Of a DNA stretch of 64,000 bases, positions 52,527 to 61,725 are shown piece by piece. Under the pieces are notes generated by a model that made no database searches, was not told where the DNA came from, and saw nothing but the letters and a program-made list of their open reading frames with translations. Source of the stretch: Streptomyces sp. WP-1 (GTDB lineage: Bacteria; Actinomycetota; Actinomycetes; Streptomycetales; Streptomycetaceae); assembly GCF_030450125.1 (NCBI RefSeq), contig NZ_CP123923.1:5704001-5768000 (forward strand), given 5' to 3'. The position numbers were made by a program, and so were the translations under genes. Position 1 is the stretch's first letter. The number at the start of each line of letters is the position of its first letter.

Positions 52527-53546
52527 TCAGGGAGCGGTCACCGGGTGCGGGTCGCCGAGGTACGGGAACCGGTCCAGGGTGTCGGTGTGCGGGGACAGAC
52601 CGGTGGGCGGCGCCTCGTTCTTGGTGAGGAAGGCGACGCGGATGTCGATGACGTCCTCCGTGAACGTCCGGCCGTTCGGGTACACGGCGGGCCTGGACGG
52701 GTCGAAGTGCAGCACGTCGGGCAGGATGCCGTGCTCGTCGAGCGCGGCGATCGCCTCCTCGCGCGAGTAACCGCCGGTGTGGCCCAGCAGATGGACGAAC
52801 TGGTCCGTCCATCTGGCCCGGTCGCCCGCCGGCTCGCTCGCGTTGTACTCCTCCTTCGTGTCGTCGGTGTTGAAGAAGCTGCTGATCGACGGGTGGCCGG
52901 CCCGGTCCGCGTGGACGAGTTCGCCGTCGCGCAGGACGCTGCACCGGCCCCAGATGTGCAGTTCGGACTGGGCGGCAAGCTCCGCGGTCGGCAGTTCGAT
53001 CGCCATGGAGAACACGTTGGCCGTGGCGTTGGAATCGACCCCGGTCCAGGGGGACTCGCCGCCCAGGTGCGGCGCGGTGAAGTTCCGCTTGCCGCTGGTG
53101 TCGAACAGGTTCTTGATTCCGTCGAAGTCGAAGAAGAAGGCGTCGCTGCGGCTGCCGGCGGCCACCTGGTACTCGCCGAAGGTGACCACATTGGCCTGCG
53201 GGCCGAAGGAGACGGCGGCGTCCGAGACGATCTTCGTGCCGACCGCCTCGGGCCTGCGGGCCTCCGCGCCGGTCGCCATGAAGACGCTGTAGGTCTGCGA
53301 GCCGTCGGCCGCCGGCGGCCCGAAGACCCAGCTGATGGCGCGGTCGGTGAGGAAGTCGCCGTCGTTGTCGATGTTCAGGCGGTACACGGCGTCGGGATGC
53401 ATGGCATCCGCGCGGGGATTGGCGTTGAGGATGAGCACGGTCCTGCTCGGATCGGCGGGCGCCGTGAAGGCGTAGAGGTCGCACAGATCCAGGCGCTGGT
53501 CGCCGAGTGGTGGTCCAAGACTGAGGCCGGTGAAGTGGTTGGACAT
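52527..53546 (-). CDS. DUF4331 domain protein
   Basis: A 339-aa protein of the DUF4331 family, recognised from the start MSNHFTGLSLGPPLGDQRLD, then LCDLYAFTAPADPSRTVLIL and the later DAFFFDFDGIKNLFDTSG and FLTDRAISWVFGPP segments. It is beta-rich with no signal peptide visible. Members are found scattered in actinobacteria and their biochemical role is not established. ATG 53546 has GGAAGGG upstream; the longer frame to 53717 is not family-like. Confidence 0.83.
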   Translation of the reverse strand: MSNHFTGLSLGPPLGDQRLDLCDLYAFTAPADPSRTVLILNANPRADAMHPDAVYRLNIDNDGDFLTDRAISWVFGPPAADGSQTYSVFMATGAEARRPEAVGTKIVSDAAVSFGPQANVVTFGEYQVAAGSRSDAFFFDFDGIKNLFDTSGKRNFTAPHLGGESPWTGVDSNATANVFSMAIELPTAELAAQSELHIWGRCSVLRDGELVHADRAGHPSISSFFNTDDTKEEYNASEPAGDRARWTDQFVHLLGHTGGYSREEAIAALDEHGILPDVLHFDPSRPAVYPNGRTFTEDVIDIRVAFLTKNEAPPTGLSPHTDTLDRFPYLGDPHPVTAP

Positions 53547-53742
53547 GCCGGGCCCTTCCGTTGCTCGCCCGTCGGAAAACCGCTGAAATGTCACGCTAGC
53601 CGTCACATCGGTCCGGTCGGCGAGGGTGAAGGTACGACCGTCGGACAACCGCTCGAACGGATCACCGGCAGCCGGGAACTCACGGCAGCCGGGACCGCAC
53701 AGGGGGCGGGCCCTCATGAGAGGGCCACGGCCATGAGAGGGC

Positions 53743-55164
53743 TTACGGCCGCAGCGCCCCCGGCTTCGCCTGCGGGATCCGCGCGCCGTCCGCGCCGACC
53801 ACCGTCCGGCCGTCCACCGGCGCCTTCAGCCGTACGGTCCGCGTGAACTCCTTGGCGATCATCGGGCAGATCTTGCCCTCCTGCCGGCGCTCGGTGACCG
53901 TGACCGTCACCCGGGTGGCGCTCTCCCGGGCCGCCGCCGTGTAGTCGGCGCACAGGCCGCCGTAGAAGCTCACGGTGAGGCTCCGGTCGTCGGCCGTATA
54001 GCCGGTGATCCTGACCGAGCCGCGGGGGGCGGCCGTCGGCGGTACCGAGCCGCCGGGGCCCGTCGTCGGTGACGTGGAGGGTGCCGGGGAGGCAAGGTAG
54101 CGGGGGTCGATCGCCGGGTACGACACCGTCCCCGAGCCCCGCGTCTCGAACAGCCAGGACGGCACCAGGGTCTGCCGGCCGCCGACCGAGTGCGCGGCCA
54201 GCCCGAACACCGCCTTGTCCACGGTGACCGTCCCGGAGGACGCCGGGGACGCCTGCCCGCACGGCCCCTCCAGACGCGTCGCGAACCGCGCCGGGCCCGC
54301 ACAGCCCCCGGGGCCCATCCGGTGGTCGCCCCTCGGCGCCGCGTTCATCAGCGCGAGGGTCTTCTCCGCGTCCAGGACGGGGTACGTCGCCCCCTTCACC
54401 GGCGTCGACAGCAGCCCGCGCCCGCCGACCACCTCACCCTGCCGGCTGATCGTCAGCCCGGTCGCCCAGCCGCTCGTGGGCAGGCCGCCCACCACCGGGT
54501 CGGCGGTCACCACCCGCTGCTTGCCCATGATCTGGCCGGCATCGGTCCGCGCGCCCTCCAGACCGGCCGCCCGCAGCACGGGCGCCGCCGCCTTCCCGGC
54601 CGTCGCCGCGCTCACCGGCGCCCCGGTCGGACCCACCGGGCCGGGCGCGCACAGGGGGCCCTTGCCGCAGTCGTCGGTACCCGGCGCGTACCGGCTGAAG
54701 GTCCAGCTGCCCGGCGCGTCCCGGTTCACCTGGAGCGTAGGCCCCGAACCGTCCTTGCCGCCGATCCGCCAGCCGTACCCCTCGGCCACCGGCGTCCCGC
54801 TCACCCCGAGCGCCTTCGCCAGCCGGACCACCTGGTCCTCGCGGACCGCCGCCCCCGCTCCGTACACCGCCGCCGCGCCGGGGCCCTTCGGCAGCGCGCC
54901 CTGCGCCACGTAATGGGCGCCGTAGGGGTCCGACCCGTCGTCCAGGGCGAGCGGCGGGGGAGTGGTGGACTCCGCCGCGGTGGGGGCCGTACGACCGCCC
55001 GGGCCGTCGCTCGCCGCGACGTACGCGCCACCGCCGCCGGCCAGCAGGACGGCGGCCAGGGCGGAGAGGACGACGGCACGCGAGCGCCGCCTGGACCGCC
55101 CCGCCTCCCGCGCGTCCGGCACCTCGGGGGCGTCCCCCGTGTTCTCAGGCAGCTCCGTGTTCAC
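53743..55164 (-). CDS. Large membrane-anchored protein of unknown function
   Basis: A 473-aa protein with a short acidic cytoplasmic N-terminus, a basic patch (RSRRRSR), one transmembrane helix (AVVLSALAAVLLAGGGGAYV, residues ~30-49) and a long extracellular domain. The latter begins with a Pro/Thr-rich stalk and contains paired cysteines (DDCGKGPLCAPG, GGCAGPARFATRLEGPCGQ, a late GGLCADYT ... KICPM) likely to form disulfides. The layout recalls Streptomyces 'large membrane proteins' but no anti-sigma or sigma gene is adjacent. Function unknown. Confidence 0.75.
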   Translation of the reverse strand: MNTELPENTGDAPEVPDAREAGRSRRRSRAVVLSALAAVLLAGGGGAYVAASDGPGGRTAPTAAESTTPPPLALDDGSDPYGAHYVAQGALPKGPGAAAVYGAGAAVREDQVVRLAKALGVSGTPVAEGYGWRIGGKDGSGPTLQVNRDAPGSWTFSRYAPGTDDCGKGPLCAPGPVGPTGAPVSAATAGKAAAPVLRAAGLEGARTDAGQIMGKQRVVTADPVVGGLPTSGWATGLTISRQGEVVGGRGLLSTPVKGATYPVLDAEKTLALMNAAPRGDHRMGPGGCAGPARFATRLEGPCGQASPASSGTVTVDKAVFGLAAHSVGGRQTLVPSWLFETRGSGTVSYPAIDPRYLASPAPSTSPTTGPGGSVPPTAAPRGSVRITGYTADDRSLTVSFYGGLCADYTAAARESATRVTVTVTERRQEGKICPMIAKEFTRTVRLKAPVDGRTVVGADGARIPQAKPGALRP

Positions 55165-55279
55165 CGCATCGCTCCTCGCCGGTCCGTCCGTTTCCCGCGT
55201 GCCCCGCGTGAGGGGACGACCATGGGACGAGGGAGGCGGGCGGGAGGTTCCCCGGGCTACGCCGTACGGGTGAGCCGGA

Positions 55280-55516
55280 TCAGTCGCCGTACTCGGACAT
55301 GCCCTCCAGCAGCCGCACGGAGCGCTTCGACACGGAGACCCTGTGGATGCGGGACGGCGGCACCGGGCGGGACGCGGCGCGCGCGGGCGCCGGCCAGCGC
55401 TGGGCCATCCGGGCGCAGTCGCCGCGCAGGGTGCCGAGGCCGCCCTCCAGATCGCCGGGGGCGGGGGAGACGGGAGTGCCGGACGCGGCGGACGAGGAGC
55501 CCTTGAGGTTCGTCAT
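55280..55516 (-). CDS. Small conserved hypothetical protein
   Basis: A 78-aa protein (MTNLKGSSSAASGTPVSPAP ... SVSKRSVRLLEGMSEYGD) with a helical middle and basic C-terminal half. The ending VSVSKRSVRLLEGM looks constrained, but no strong ribosome binding site is seen before ATG 55516. It lies 115 bases upstream of the large membrane protein on the same strand. No domain recognised. Confidence 0.5.
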   Translation of the reverse strand: MTNLKGSSSAASGTPVSPAPGDLEGGLGTLRGDCARMAQRWPAPARAASRPVPPSRIHRVSVSKRSVRLLEGMSEYGD

Positions 55517-55699
55517 GAGGGAACCGTAGGCATGGTCGAGCCCGCGAAGAAAGATCTACTATCGGGTAGTTTCGTCAACTACAGCGCCGATCCCTGACCG
55601 GGTAGCGTGAACTGTCATCGCGGCCCTCCCGTCTCCCACCGCCGCCCTTCCAACGAGCGCTATCGCGCGCACCTTCTTATTCCGCAGGAGATCCCCGTC

Positions 55700-56674
55700 G
55701 TGCGCATCGCAGTCACCGGCTCCATCGCCACCGACCACCTCATGACCTTCCCCGGCCGGTTCGCCGACCAGCTCGTCGCGGACCAGCTGCACACGGTTTC
55801 GCTCTCCTTCCTCGTCGACAACCTCGACGTGCGCCGCGGCGGTGTCGCCGCGAACATCGCGTTCGGCATGGGCCAGCTCGGCACCCGGCCGATCCTGGCC
55901 GGCGCGGCCGGCTTCGACTTCGACGAGTACCGGGCCTGGCTCGACCGGCACGGCGTCGACACCGAGTCGGTCCGCATCTCCGACACCCTGCACACCGCGC
56001 GCTTCGTGTGCACCACCGACGCCGACCACAACCAGATCGGCTCCTTCTACACGGGCGCGATGAGCGAGGCCCGGCTGATCGAGCTGAAGACGGTCGCCGA
56101 CCGGGTGGGCGGCCTCGACCTGGTGCTGATCGGCGCCGACGACCCCGAGGCGATGCTCCGCCACACGGAGGAGTGCCGGTCCCGCTCGATCCCGTTCGCC
56201 GCGGACTTCTCGCAGCAGATCGCCCGCATGGGGGGCGAGGAGATCCGGATCCTGCTGGAGGGTGCCACGTACCTCTTCTCGAACGAGTACGAGAAGGGCC
56301 TCATCCAGACCAAGACCGGCCTCACCGACGAGGAGATCCTCGCCAAGGTCGGCCACCGGGTGACCACCCTCGGCTCCCGGGGCGTGCGCATCGAGCAGGC
56401 CGGCGCGGACCCGATCGAGGTCGGCTGCGCGGAGGAGGAGCGCAAGGCCGACCCCACGGGTGTCGGCGACGCCTTCCGCGCGGGCTTCCTGTCCGGCCTC
56501 GCCTGGGGCGTCTCGCTGGAGCGGGCGGCGCAGGTGGGCTGCATGCTCGCGACGCTGGTCATCGAGACCGTGGGCACGCAGGAGTACCAGCTGCGCCGCG
56601 GCCACTTCATGGAGCGGTTCGTGAAGGCGTACGGCGACGAGGCGGGCGAGGAGGTCCGTCAGTACCTGCGCTGA
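55700..56674 (+). CDS. adoK: Adenosine kinase (ribokinase/PfkB family)
   Basis: A 324-aa sugar-kinase-fold enzyme. The N-terminus VRIAVTGSIATDHLMTFPGR and LDVRRGGVAANIAFGMGQLG, plus DPTGVGDAFRAGFLSGLAWG with the catalytic Asp of GVGDAF, match mycobacterial adenosine kinase closely as I recall that sequence. It would phosphorylate adenosine to AMP in purine salvage; annotation pipelines often say only 'carbohydrate kinase'. GTG 55700 is chosen because GCAGGAG lies nine bases upstream and the protein then begins as in relatives. Confidence 0.9.
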   Translation: MRIAVTGSIATDHLMTFPGRFADQLVADQLHTVSLSFLVDNLDVRRGGVAANIAFGMGQLGTRPILAGAAGFDFDEYRAWLDRHGVDTESVRISDTLHTARFVCTTDADHNQIGSFYTGAMSEARLIELKTVADRVGGLDLVLIGADDPEAMLRHTEECRSRSIPFAADFSQQIARMGGEEIRILLEGATYLFSNEYEKGLIQTKTGLTDEEILAKVGHRVTTLGSRGVRIEQAGADPIEVGCAEEERKADPTGVGDAFRAGFLSGLAWGVSLERAAQVGCMLATLVIETVGTQEYQLRRGHFMERFVKAYGDEAGEEVRQYLR

Positions 56675-56772
56675 CGGATCCGTCGGCCACGCGCCCGACC
56701 CAGGACCGTCGTTGTCGGGCGCGGGGCCGGGCGGGCCGGCCGCGCGGTTCCCCGCCCGCCTCCGGGGGGCCC

Positions 56773-58155
56773 TCAGCCGAGCCGGCGGACCAGGTACGCC
56801 GTTCCCTTCTCCGCCGGTTCCTCGCCCACGTACTCCTGTCCCCGCATCTCGCACCAGGCCGGGATGTCCAGGCGGGCCGCCTCGTCGTCCGACAGGACGC
56901 GGACGGTGCCGCCCACGGGGACGCCGGGGAACGCCTTGGCCAGTTCGATGACCGGGACGGGGCAGCGCTTGCCGAGGGCGTCCACGACCAGGGGGGCCGG
57001 CCCGGCCGCCGCGCCGACGGCGGCCGCGGGGGCGCCCAGCCTGTCCCGTACGCCGGCGACGGCCCCCGGCAGCACGGCCAGGAAGCGTTCCACGTCCTCC
57101 TGCGCCGTGCCCGGCGGCAGCGACACCCGGACATTGCCCTCGCTGAGCACACCCATGGCCTTCAGGACATGGCTCGGCGTCAGGGTGCTGCTGGTGCAGG
57201 AGGAGCCGGAGGAGACGGCGAAGCCCTCGCGGTCCAGCTCGTGCAGCAAGGTCTCCCCGTCGACATAGAGACAGGAGAAGGTGACGATCCCCGGCAGCCG
57301 CCGCTCCGGGTCGCCCACCACCTCCACATCGGGCACCAGCCGGGGTACCCGCGTCCGGATCCGCTCCGTCAGCTCCCGCAGCCGTACCGACTCCCGCGCC
57401 GCCTCGGCCCGTACCGCGCGCAGCGACGCGACCGCCGCCACCACGGCCGGGATGTTCTCGAACCCCGGCGCGCGCCCCGACTCCCGTTCGTCCGCCGGGC
57501 CTTGGGCGGCGAACCGTACCCCCTTGCGCACGACGAGCAGCCCGACCCCCGAGGGGCCGCCCCACTTGTGGGCGCTCGCCGCGAGCAGCGACCAGCCGCC
57601 CCCGACCGGCCCCCACCCCAGCGACTGCGCCGCGTCCACCAGCAGCGGCACCCCGGCCGCCCGGCAGGCCTCGGCCACCTCGGCCACCGGCTGGACGGTG
57701 CCCACCTCGTGGTTGGCCGACTGGAGCACGGCGAGCGCGGTGTCGCAGCGCAGGGCCGCCGCGTAGTCCGAGGGGGCCACGGCGCCCGTCCGCAGCACCG
57801 GCACCTGGGTCACCGAGCCGCCCTCCGCCTCGAACACCTCCGCCGAATGGAGGACAGAGGAGTGTTCGACCGCTGACACGATCAGGTGGCGTCCCACCCG
57901 CCGCCTTCCGGCCAACGCCCCCGCGACACCCGTATGTACGGCCCGTGTCCCCGAGGGCGTGAAGACCAGCTCGTCCGCCCGGCACCCCACCGCCTCGGCC
58001 GCCGCCTCCCGCGCCGCGTCCAGCAGCATCCGCGCCTTGCGCCCCTCCCGGTACAACCGCGCGGGATCGGCCCAACCGTCGTCCAGGGAAGCCAACAGCG
58101 CCTGACGGGCGACAGGGTGAAGGGGAGCGGCGGAAGCCGCGTCGAAGTAAGCCAC
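56773..58155 (-). CDS. Cysteine desulfurase fused to a TusA-like sulfurtransferase domain
   Basis: A 460-aa two-domain protein. Residues ~1-375 are a PLP-dependent class V aminotransferase fold cysteine desulfurase: Lys of LAASAHKWGGPSGVGLLV is the PLP Schiff base, His in SAVEHSSVLHSAE stacks on PLP, and Cys in VSSGSSCTSSTLTPSHVL is the persulfide carrier. Residues ~385-460 are a TusA domain with the sulfur-accepting Cys in VDALGKRCPVPVIELAKA. The fusion would pass sulfur within one chain. Start MAYFDAASAAPLHPVAR is standard. Confidence 0.92.
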   Translation of the reverse strand: MAYFDAASAAPLHPVARQALLASLDDGWADPARLYREGRKARMLLDAAREAAAEAVGCRADELVFTPSGTRAVHTGVAGALAGRRRVGRHLIVSAVEHSSVLHSAEVFEAEGGSVTQVPVLRTGAVAPSDYAAALRCDTALAVLQSANHEVGTVQPVAEVAEACRAAGVPLLVDAAQSLGWGPVGGGWSLLAASAHKWGGPSGVGLLVVRKGVRFAAQGPADERESGRAPGFENIPAVVAAVASLRAVRAEAARESVRLRELTERIRTRVPRLVPDVEVVGDPERRLPGIVTFSCLYVDGETLLHELDREGFAVSSGSSCTSSTLTPSHVLKAMGVLSEGNVRVSLPPGTAQEDVERFLAVLPGAVAGVRDRLGAPAAAVGAAAGPAPLVVDALGKRCPVPVIELAKAFPGVPVGGTVRVLSDDEAARLDIPAWCEMRGQEYVGEEPAEKGTAYLVRRLG

Positions 58156-58480
58156 GCTTCCACGTTAAAGCGCAGGTCGCGTCGGCCGGACCAGGGGCGC
58201 GGGGCGGTGCCCGCCGACGGCTCCGCCGCGGGGCGCGACCAGCCCGAAGCACACCCGCCCCCGCTCCCCAAACCCCCACAACCCGAGCTATTGGGCGCCC
58301 ATCCACACCCCAACTGAGTGAGGCGCGACGCGTATGCCCCCCTCCCCGCGAACCCCCGGAGGGCGTCGGCTAGGGTTTGGTCCGCATAAACATCCAAACC
58401 CCTGCCCGACGCAGGGCGGCGACCGACCAGCGAGAAGGCCGCAGCCGACCGCGCGGGCGAGACTCTCGGGAAGGCGCTAC
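58156..58480 (+). promoter_or_regulatory. ctaC upstream region with GGGTTTGG inverted repeat
   Basis: A 325-base gap between the divergent desulfurase gene and ctaC. GGGTTTGG at 58373-58380 and CCAAACCC at 58394-58401 form a perfect 8-bp inverted repeat spaced by 13 bases containing CATAAACAT, about 80-110 bases upstream of the ctaC GTG. It could be an operator or part of the promoter. No gene was seen. Confidence 0.4.
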
Positions 58481-59440
58481 GTGAGTCCCAACGGCTCCGA
58501 CCGCTCGCCGCGGCGCCCGATGCGGCGGAAGCTGCTGCAGGCACTGACCGCGGGCCTGGTCCTGGCGACCGCAACCGGTTGCACATACAAGGACTTCCCC
58601 CGCCTTGGCATGCCCACCCCGACCACGGAAGAGGCTCCGCGGATCCTCTCCCTGTGGCAGGGCTCCTGGGCTGCCGCGCTCGCCGTCGGCGTGCTGGTGT
58701 GGGGCCTGATCCTGTGGAGCGCCATGTTCCACCGGCGCAGCCGCACCAAGGTCGAGGTACCTCCGCAGACCCGGTACAACATGCCGATCGAGGCCCTGTA
58801 CACGGTGGTCCCGATCATCATCATCTCGGTGCTGTTCTACTTCACGGCCCGGGACGAGACGAAGCTCCTGAGCCTCGACAAGAAGCCCGATGTCACGGTC
58901 AACGTGGTCGGCTTCCAGTGGAGCTGGGGCTTCAACTACATCGAGAACGTCCCCGGTGTCTCGGGTGACGCGAAGACGGACACCAACCTGTCCGCGATCC
59001 CCGACCGGTTCAAGGCCGCCTTCCCGGCGAACGCCGGCGGCGTCTACGACGTCGGCACCCCGGGCACGCGCAACCCGCAGACCGGCAACCCTGGTCCGAC
59101 GCTCTGGCTCCCCAAGGGCAAGACGGTCCGCTTCGTCCTGACCTCGCGTGACGTCATCCACTCCTTCTGGGTGGTGCCGTTCCTCATGAAGCAGGACGTC
59201 ATCCCGGGCCACACCAATGCCTTCCAGGTGACCCCCAACAAGGAGGGCACCTTCCTCGGCAAGTGCGCCGAGCTCTGCGGCGTCGACCACTCCCGGATGC
59301 TGTTCAACGTGAAGGTCGTCTCCCCGGCGGCGTACGAGCAGCACCTCAAGGACCTCGCCAAGAAGGGGCAGACCGGTTACATTCCCGCCGGCATCGCGCA
59401 GACGAGCCACGAGAAGAACCGGGAGACGAACAACCTGTGA
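58481..59440 (+). CDS. ctaC: Cytochrome c oxidase subunit II (lipoprotein, CuA site)
   Basis: A 319-aa subunit of the aa3-type terminal oxidase that receives electrons from the bc1-cytochrome c complex. The signal peptide ends in a lipobox (ATATGC, residues ~29-34). Two transmembrane helices follow ([20 protein letters not shown], then [15 protein letters not shown]) and the CuA-binding cupredoxin domain shows [13 protein letters not shown] and [14 protein letters not shown] with Cys, Cys, His and Met ligands. GTG 58481 has GGGAAGG upstream. Its stop overlaps the ctaD start (GTGA). Confidence 0.96.
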   Translation: MSPNGSDRSPRRPMRRKLLQALTAGLVLATATGCTYKDFPRLGMPTPTTEEAPRILSLWQGSWAAALAVGVLVWGLILWSAMFHRRSRTKVEVPPQTRYNMPIEALYTVVPIIIISVLFYFTARDETKLLSLDKKPDVTVNVVGFQWSWGFNYIENVPGVSGDAKTDTNLSAIPDRFKAAFPANAGGVYDVGTPGTRNPQTGNPGPTLWLPKGKTVRFVLTSRDVIHSFWVVPFLMKQDVIPGHTNAFQVTPNKEGTFLGKCAELCGVDHSRMLFNVKVVSPAAYEQHLKDLAKKGQTGYIPAGIAQTSHEKNRETNNL

Positions 59441-61170
59441 GCATCCTCAACGAACCCCAGGGTGCCGCGGCCGCTGAAGGCTCGTACGTGGACGAGCTGC
59501 CGGTTCGGCGCAAGCAGCCCGGCAATTCCGTGGTGAAGTGGCTGACGACCACCGACCACAAGACGATCGGGACGATGTACCTCGTCACGTCGTTCGCGTT
59601 CTTCCTGATCGGCGGCGTCATGGCGCTGCTCATGCGTGCCGAGCTGGCCCGTCCGGGCCTGCAGATCATGACGAACGAGCAGTTCAACCAGGCGTTCACG
59701 ATGCACGGCACGATCATGCTGCTGATGTTCGCGACGCCGCTGTTCGCGGGCTTCGCGAACTGGATCATGCCGCTCCAGATCGGCGCGCCCGACGTGGCGT
59801 TCCCGCGGCTGAACATGTTCGCCTACTGGCTGTACCTGTTCGGCTCGATGATCGCGGTGGGTGGCTTCCTCACCCCCGAGGGCGCGGCCGACTTCGGCTG
59901 GTTCGCCTACTCCCCGCTGTCGGACGCGGTCCGCTCGCCGGGCGCCGGCGCCGACATGTGGATCATGGGTCTGGCCATGTCCGGCTTCGGCACCATCCTC
60001 GGCTCGGTCAACTTCATCACCACGATCATCTGCATGCGCGCGCCCGGCATGACGATGTTCCGTATGCCGATCTTCGTGTGGAACGTGCTGCTGACCGGTG
60101 TGCTGGTCCTGCTGGCCTTCCCGGTGCTCGCCGCCGCGCTGTTCGCCCTGGAGGCGGACCGTAAATTCGGTGCGCATGTCTTCGACGCGGCAAATGGCGG
60201 CGCGTTGCTGTGGCAACACCTCTTCTGGTTCTTCGGACACCCAGAGGTGTACATCATCGCCCTGCCGTTCTTCGGCATCATCTCCGAGGTCATCCCGGTC
60301 TTCTCCCGCAAGCCGATGTTCGGCTACATGGGCCTGATCGCGGCGACGATCTCCATCGCGGGTCTGTCCGTGACGGTGTGGGCGCACCACATGTACGTCA
60401 CCGGCGGTGTGCTGCTGCCGTTCTTCTCCTTCATGACCTTCCTGATCGCGGTGCCGACCGGTGTGAAGTTCTTCAACTGGATCGGCACCATGTGGAAGGG
60501 CTCGCTGTCCTTCGAGACGCCGATGCTCTGGGCGACCGGCTTCCTGATCACCTTCACGTTCGGTGGTCTGACCGGTGTCATCCTGGCCGCGCCGCCGATG
60601 GACTTCCACGTCTCGGACTCGTACTTCGTGGTGGCCCACTTCCACTACGTGGTCTTCGGTACGGTCGTGTTCGCGATGTTCTCCGGCTTCCACTTCTGGT
60701 GGCCGAAGTTCACCGGCAAGATGCTGGACGAGCGCCTCGGCAAGATCACGTTCTGGACGCTGTTCATCGGCTTCCACACGACCTTCCTCGTCCAGCACTG
60801 GCTGGGCGCCGAGGGCATGCCGCGCCGGTACGCCGACTACCTGGCGGCCGACGGCTTCACCGCGCTGAACACGGTCTCCACCATCGGTTCGTTCGTGCTC
60901 GGCCTGTCGATCCTGCCGTTCCTCTACAACGTCTGGAAGACGGCCAAGTACGGCAAGCCGGTCGGCGTGGACGACCCGTGGGGCTACGGCCGCTCGCTGG
61001 AGTGGGCGACCTCCTGCCCGCCGCCGCGGCACAACTTCACCACCCTGCCGCGGATCCGCAGCGAATCCCCGGCGTTCGACCTGCACCACCCCGAGATCGC
61101 CGCGCTCGAGCAGCTCGAGTACGCCGGTCACGCGCCTGCCGTCGCGGACAGCAAGGAGGCCGGCAAGTGA
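59437..61170 (+). CDS. ctaD: Cytochrome c oxidase subunit I
   Basis: A 577-aa heme-copper oxidase catalytic subunit with twelve predicted membrane helices, reducing O2 to water with proton pumping. Heme and copper ligands appear in order: His in [14 protein letters not shown], the HPEVY motif in [21 protein letters not shown] in [12 protein letters not shown] and the two histidines of [13 protein letters not shown]-channel residues follow HPEVY as usual. GTG 59437 overlaps ctaC by four bases. Confidence 0.97.
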   Translation: MSILNEPQGAAAAEGSYVDELPVRRKQPGNSVVKWLTTTDHKTIGTMYLVTSFAFFLIGGVMALLMRAELARPGLQIMTNEQFNQAFTMHGTIMLLMFATPLFAGFANWIMPLQIGAPDVAFPRLNMFAYWLYLFGSMIAVGGFLTPEGAADFGWFAYSPLSDAVRSPGAGADMWIMGLAMSGFGTILGSVNFITTIICMRAPGMTMFRMPIFVWNVLLTGVLVLLAFPVLAAALFALEADRKFGAHVFDAANGGALLWQHLFWFFGHPEVYIIALPFFGIISEVIPVFSRKPMFGYMGLIAATISIAGLSVTVWAHHMYVTGGVLLPFFSFMTFLIAVPTGVKFFNWIGTMWKGSLSFETPMLWATGFLITFTFGGLTGVILAAPPMDFHVSDSYFVVAHFHYVVFGTVVFAMFSGFHFWWPKFTGKMLDERLGKITFWTLFIGFHTTFLVQHWLGAEGMPRRYADYLAADGFTALNTVSTIGSFVLGLSILPFLYNVWKTAKYGKPVGVDDPWGYGRSLEWATSCPPPRHNFTTLPRIRSESPAFDLHHPEIAALEQLEYAGHAPAVADSKEAGK

Positions 61171-61565
61171 AGATCCAGGGCCGGATGTTCATCTGGCTGA
61201 GCTTCTTCATCCTGATCATGGCCGTCGTGTACGGCGTGTGGTCGAAGGAGCCGGCCGGCACCACGGCGCTCTTCCTGGCCTTCGGCCTGTCGATCATGAT
61301 CGGCTTCTACCTGGGCTTCACCGCCCGCCGGGTGGACGCCGGTGCGCAGGACGACAAGGAGGCCGATGTCGCGGACGACGCGGGCGAGCTGGGCTTCTTC
61401 AGCCCGCACAGCTGGCAGCCGCTCATGCTGGGCTTCGGCGGTGCGATCGCCTTCCTCAGCATCGCGGTCGGCTGGTGGCTGATCTACTTCTCGGCGCCGT
61501 TCATCGTGATCGGTCTGTTCGGCTGGGTGTTCGAGTACTACCACGGTGAGAACCGCACCCAGTAA
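61167..61565 (+). CDS. ctaF: Cytochrome c oxidase subunit IV (actinobacterial CtaF)
   Basis: A 132-aa membrane protein with four helices ([18 protein letters not shown] near the N-terminus; [17 protein letters not shown]; two more after residue 85) and a soluble acidic middle loop ([19 protein letters not shown]). It is the small subunit specific to actinobacterial aa3 oxidases. GTG 61167 overlaps the ctaD stop by four bases, making ctaC-ctaD-ctaF a coupled operon. Confidence 0.93.
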   Translation: MKIQGRMFIWLSFFILIMAVVYGVWSKEPAGTTALFLAFGLSIMIGFYLGFTARRVDAGAQDDKEADVADDAGELGFFSPHSWQPLMLGFGGAIAFLSIAVGWWLIYFSAPFIVIGLFGWVFEYYHGENRTQ

Positions 61566-61581
61566 GACTCCGAGCACCACC

Positions 61582-61630
61582 CCGGGAGCCCGGATCCTCC
61601 GTCAGGAGGGTCCGGGCTCCCGGCTTTTCC
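61582..61630 (+). terminator. Terminator of the ctaC-ctaD-ctaF operon
   Basis: CCGGGAGCCCGGA (61582-61594) pairs with TCCGGGCTCCCGG (61611-61623), the stem continuing inward as TCCTCC/GGAGG, and CTTTTCC follows. This is one of the few hairpins in the window with a T-run. Confidence 0.85.
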
Positions 61631-61725
61631 GCGTCCGAACCGGTGTCCTTCGGATGCCGGAATGTCGTTCCCTCGTATGGGTTACGTACCGCGCCAGTAG
61701 GCTCTCCATCTCATAGCGTGATCGT

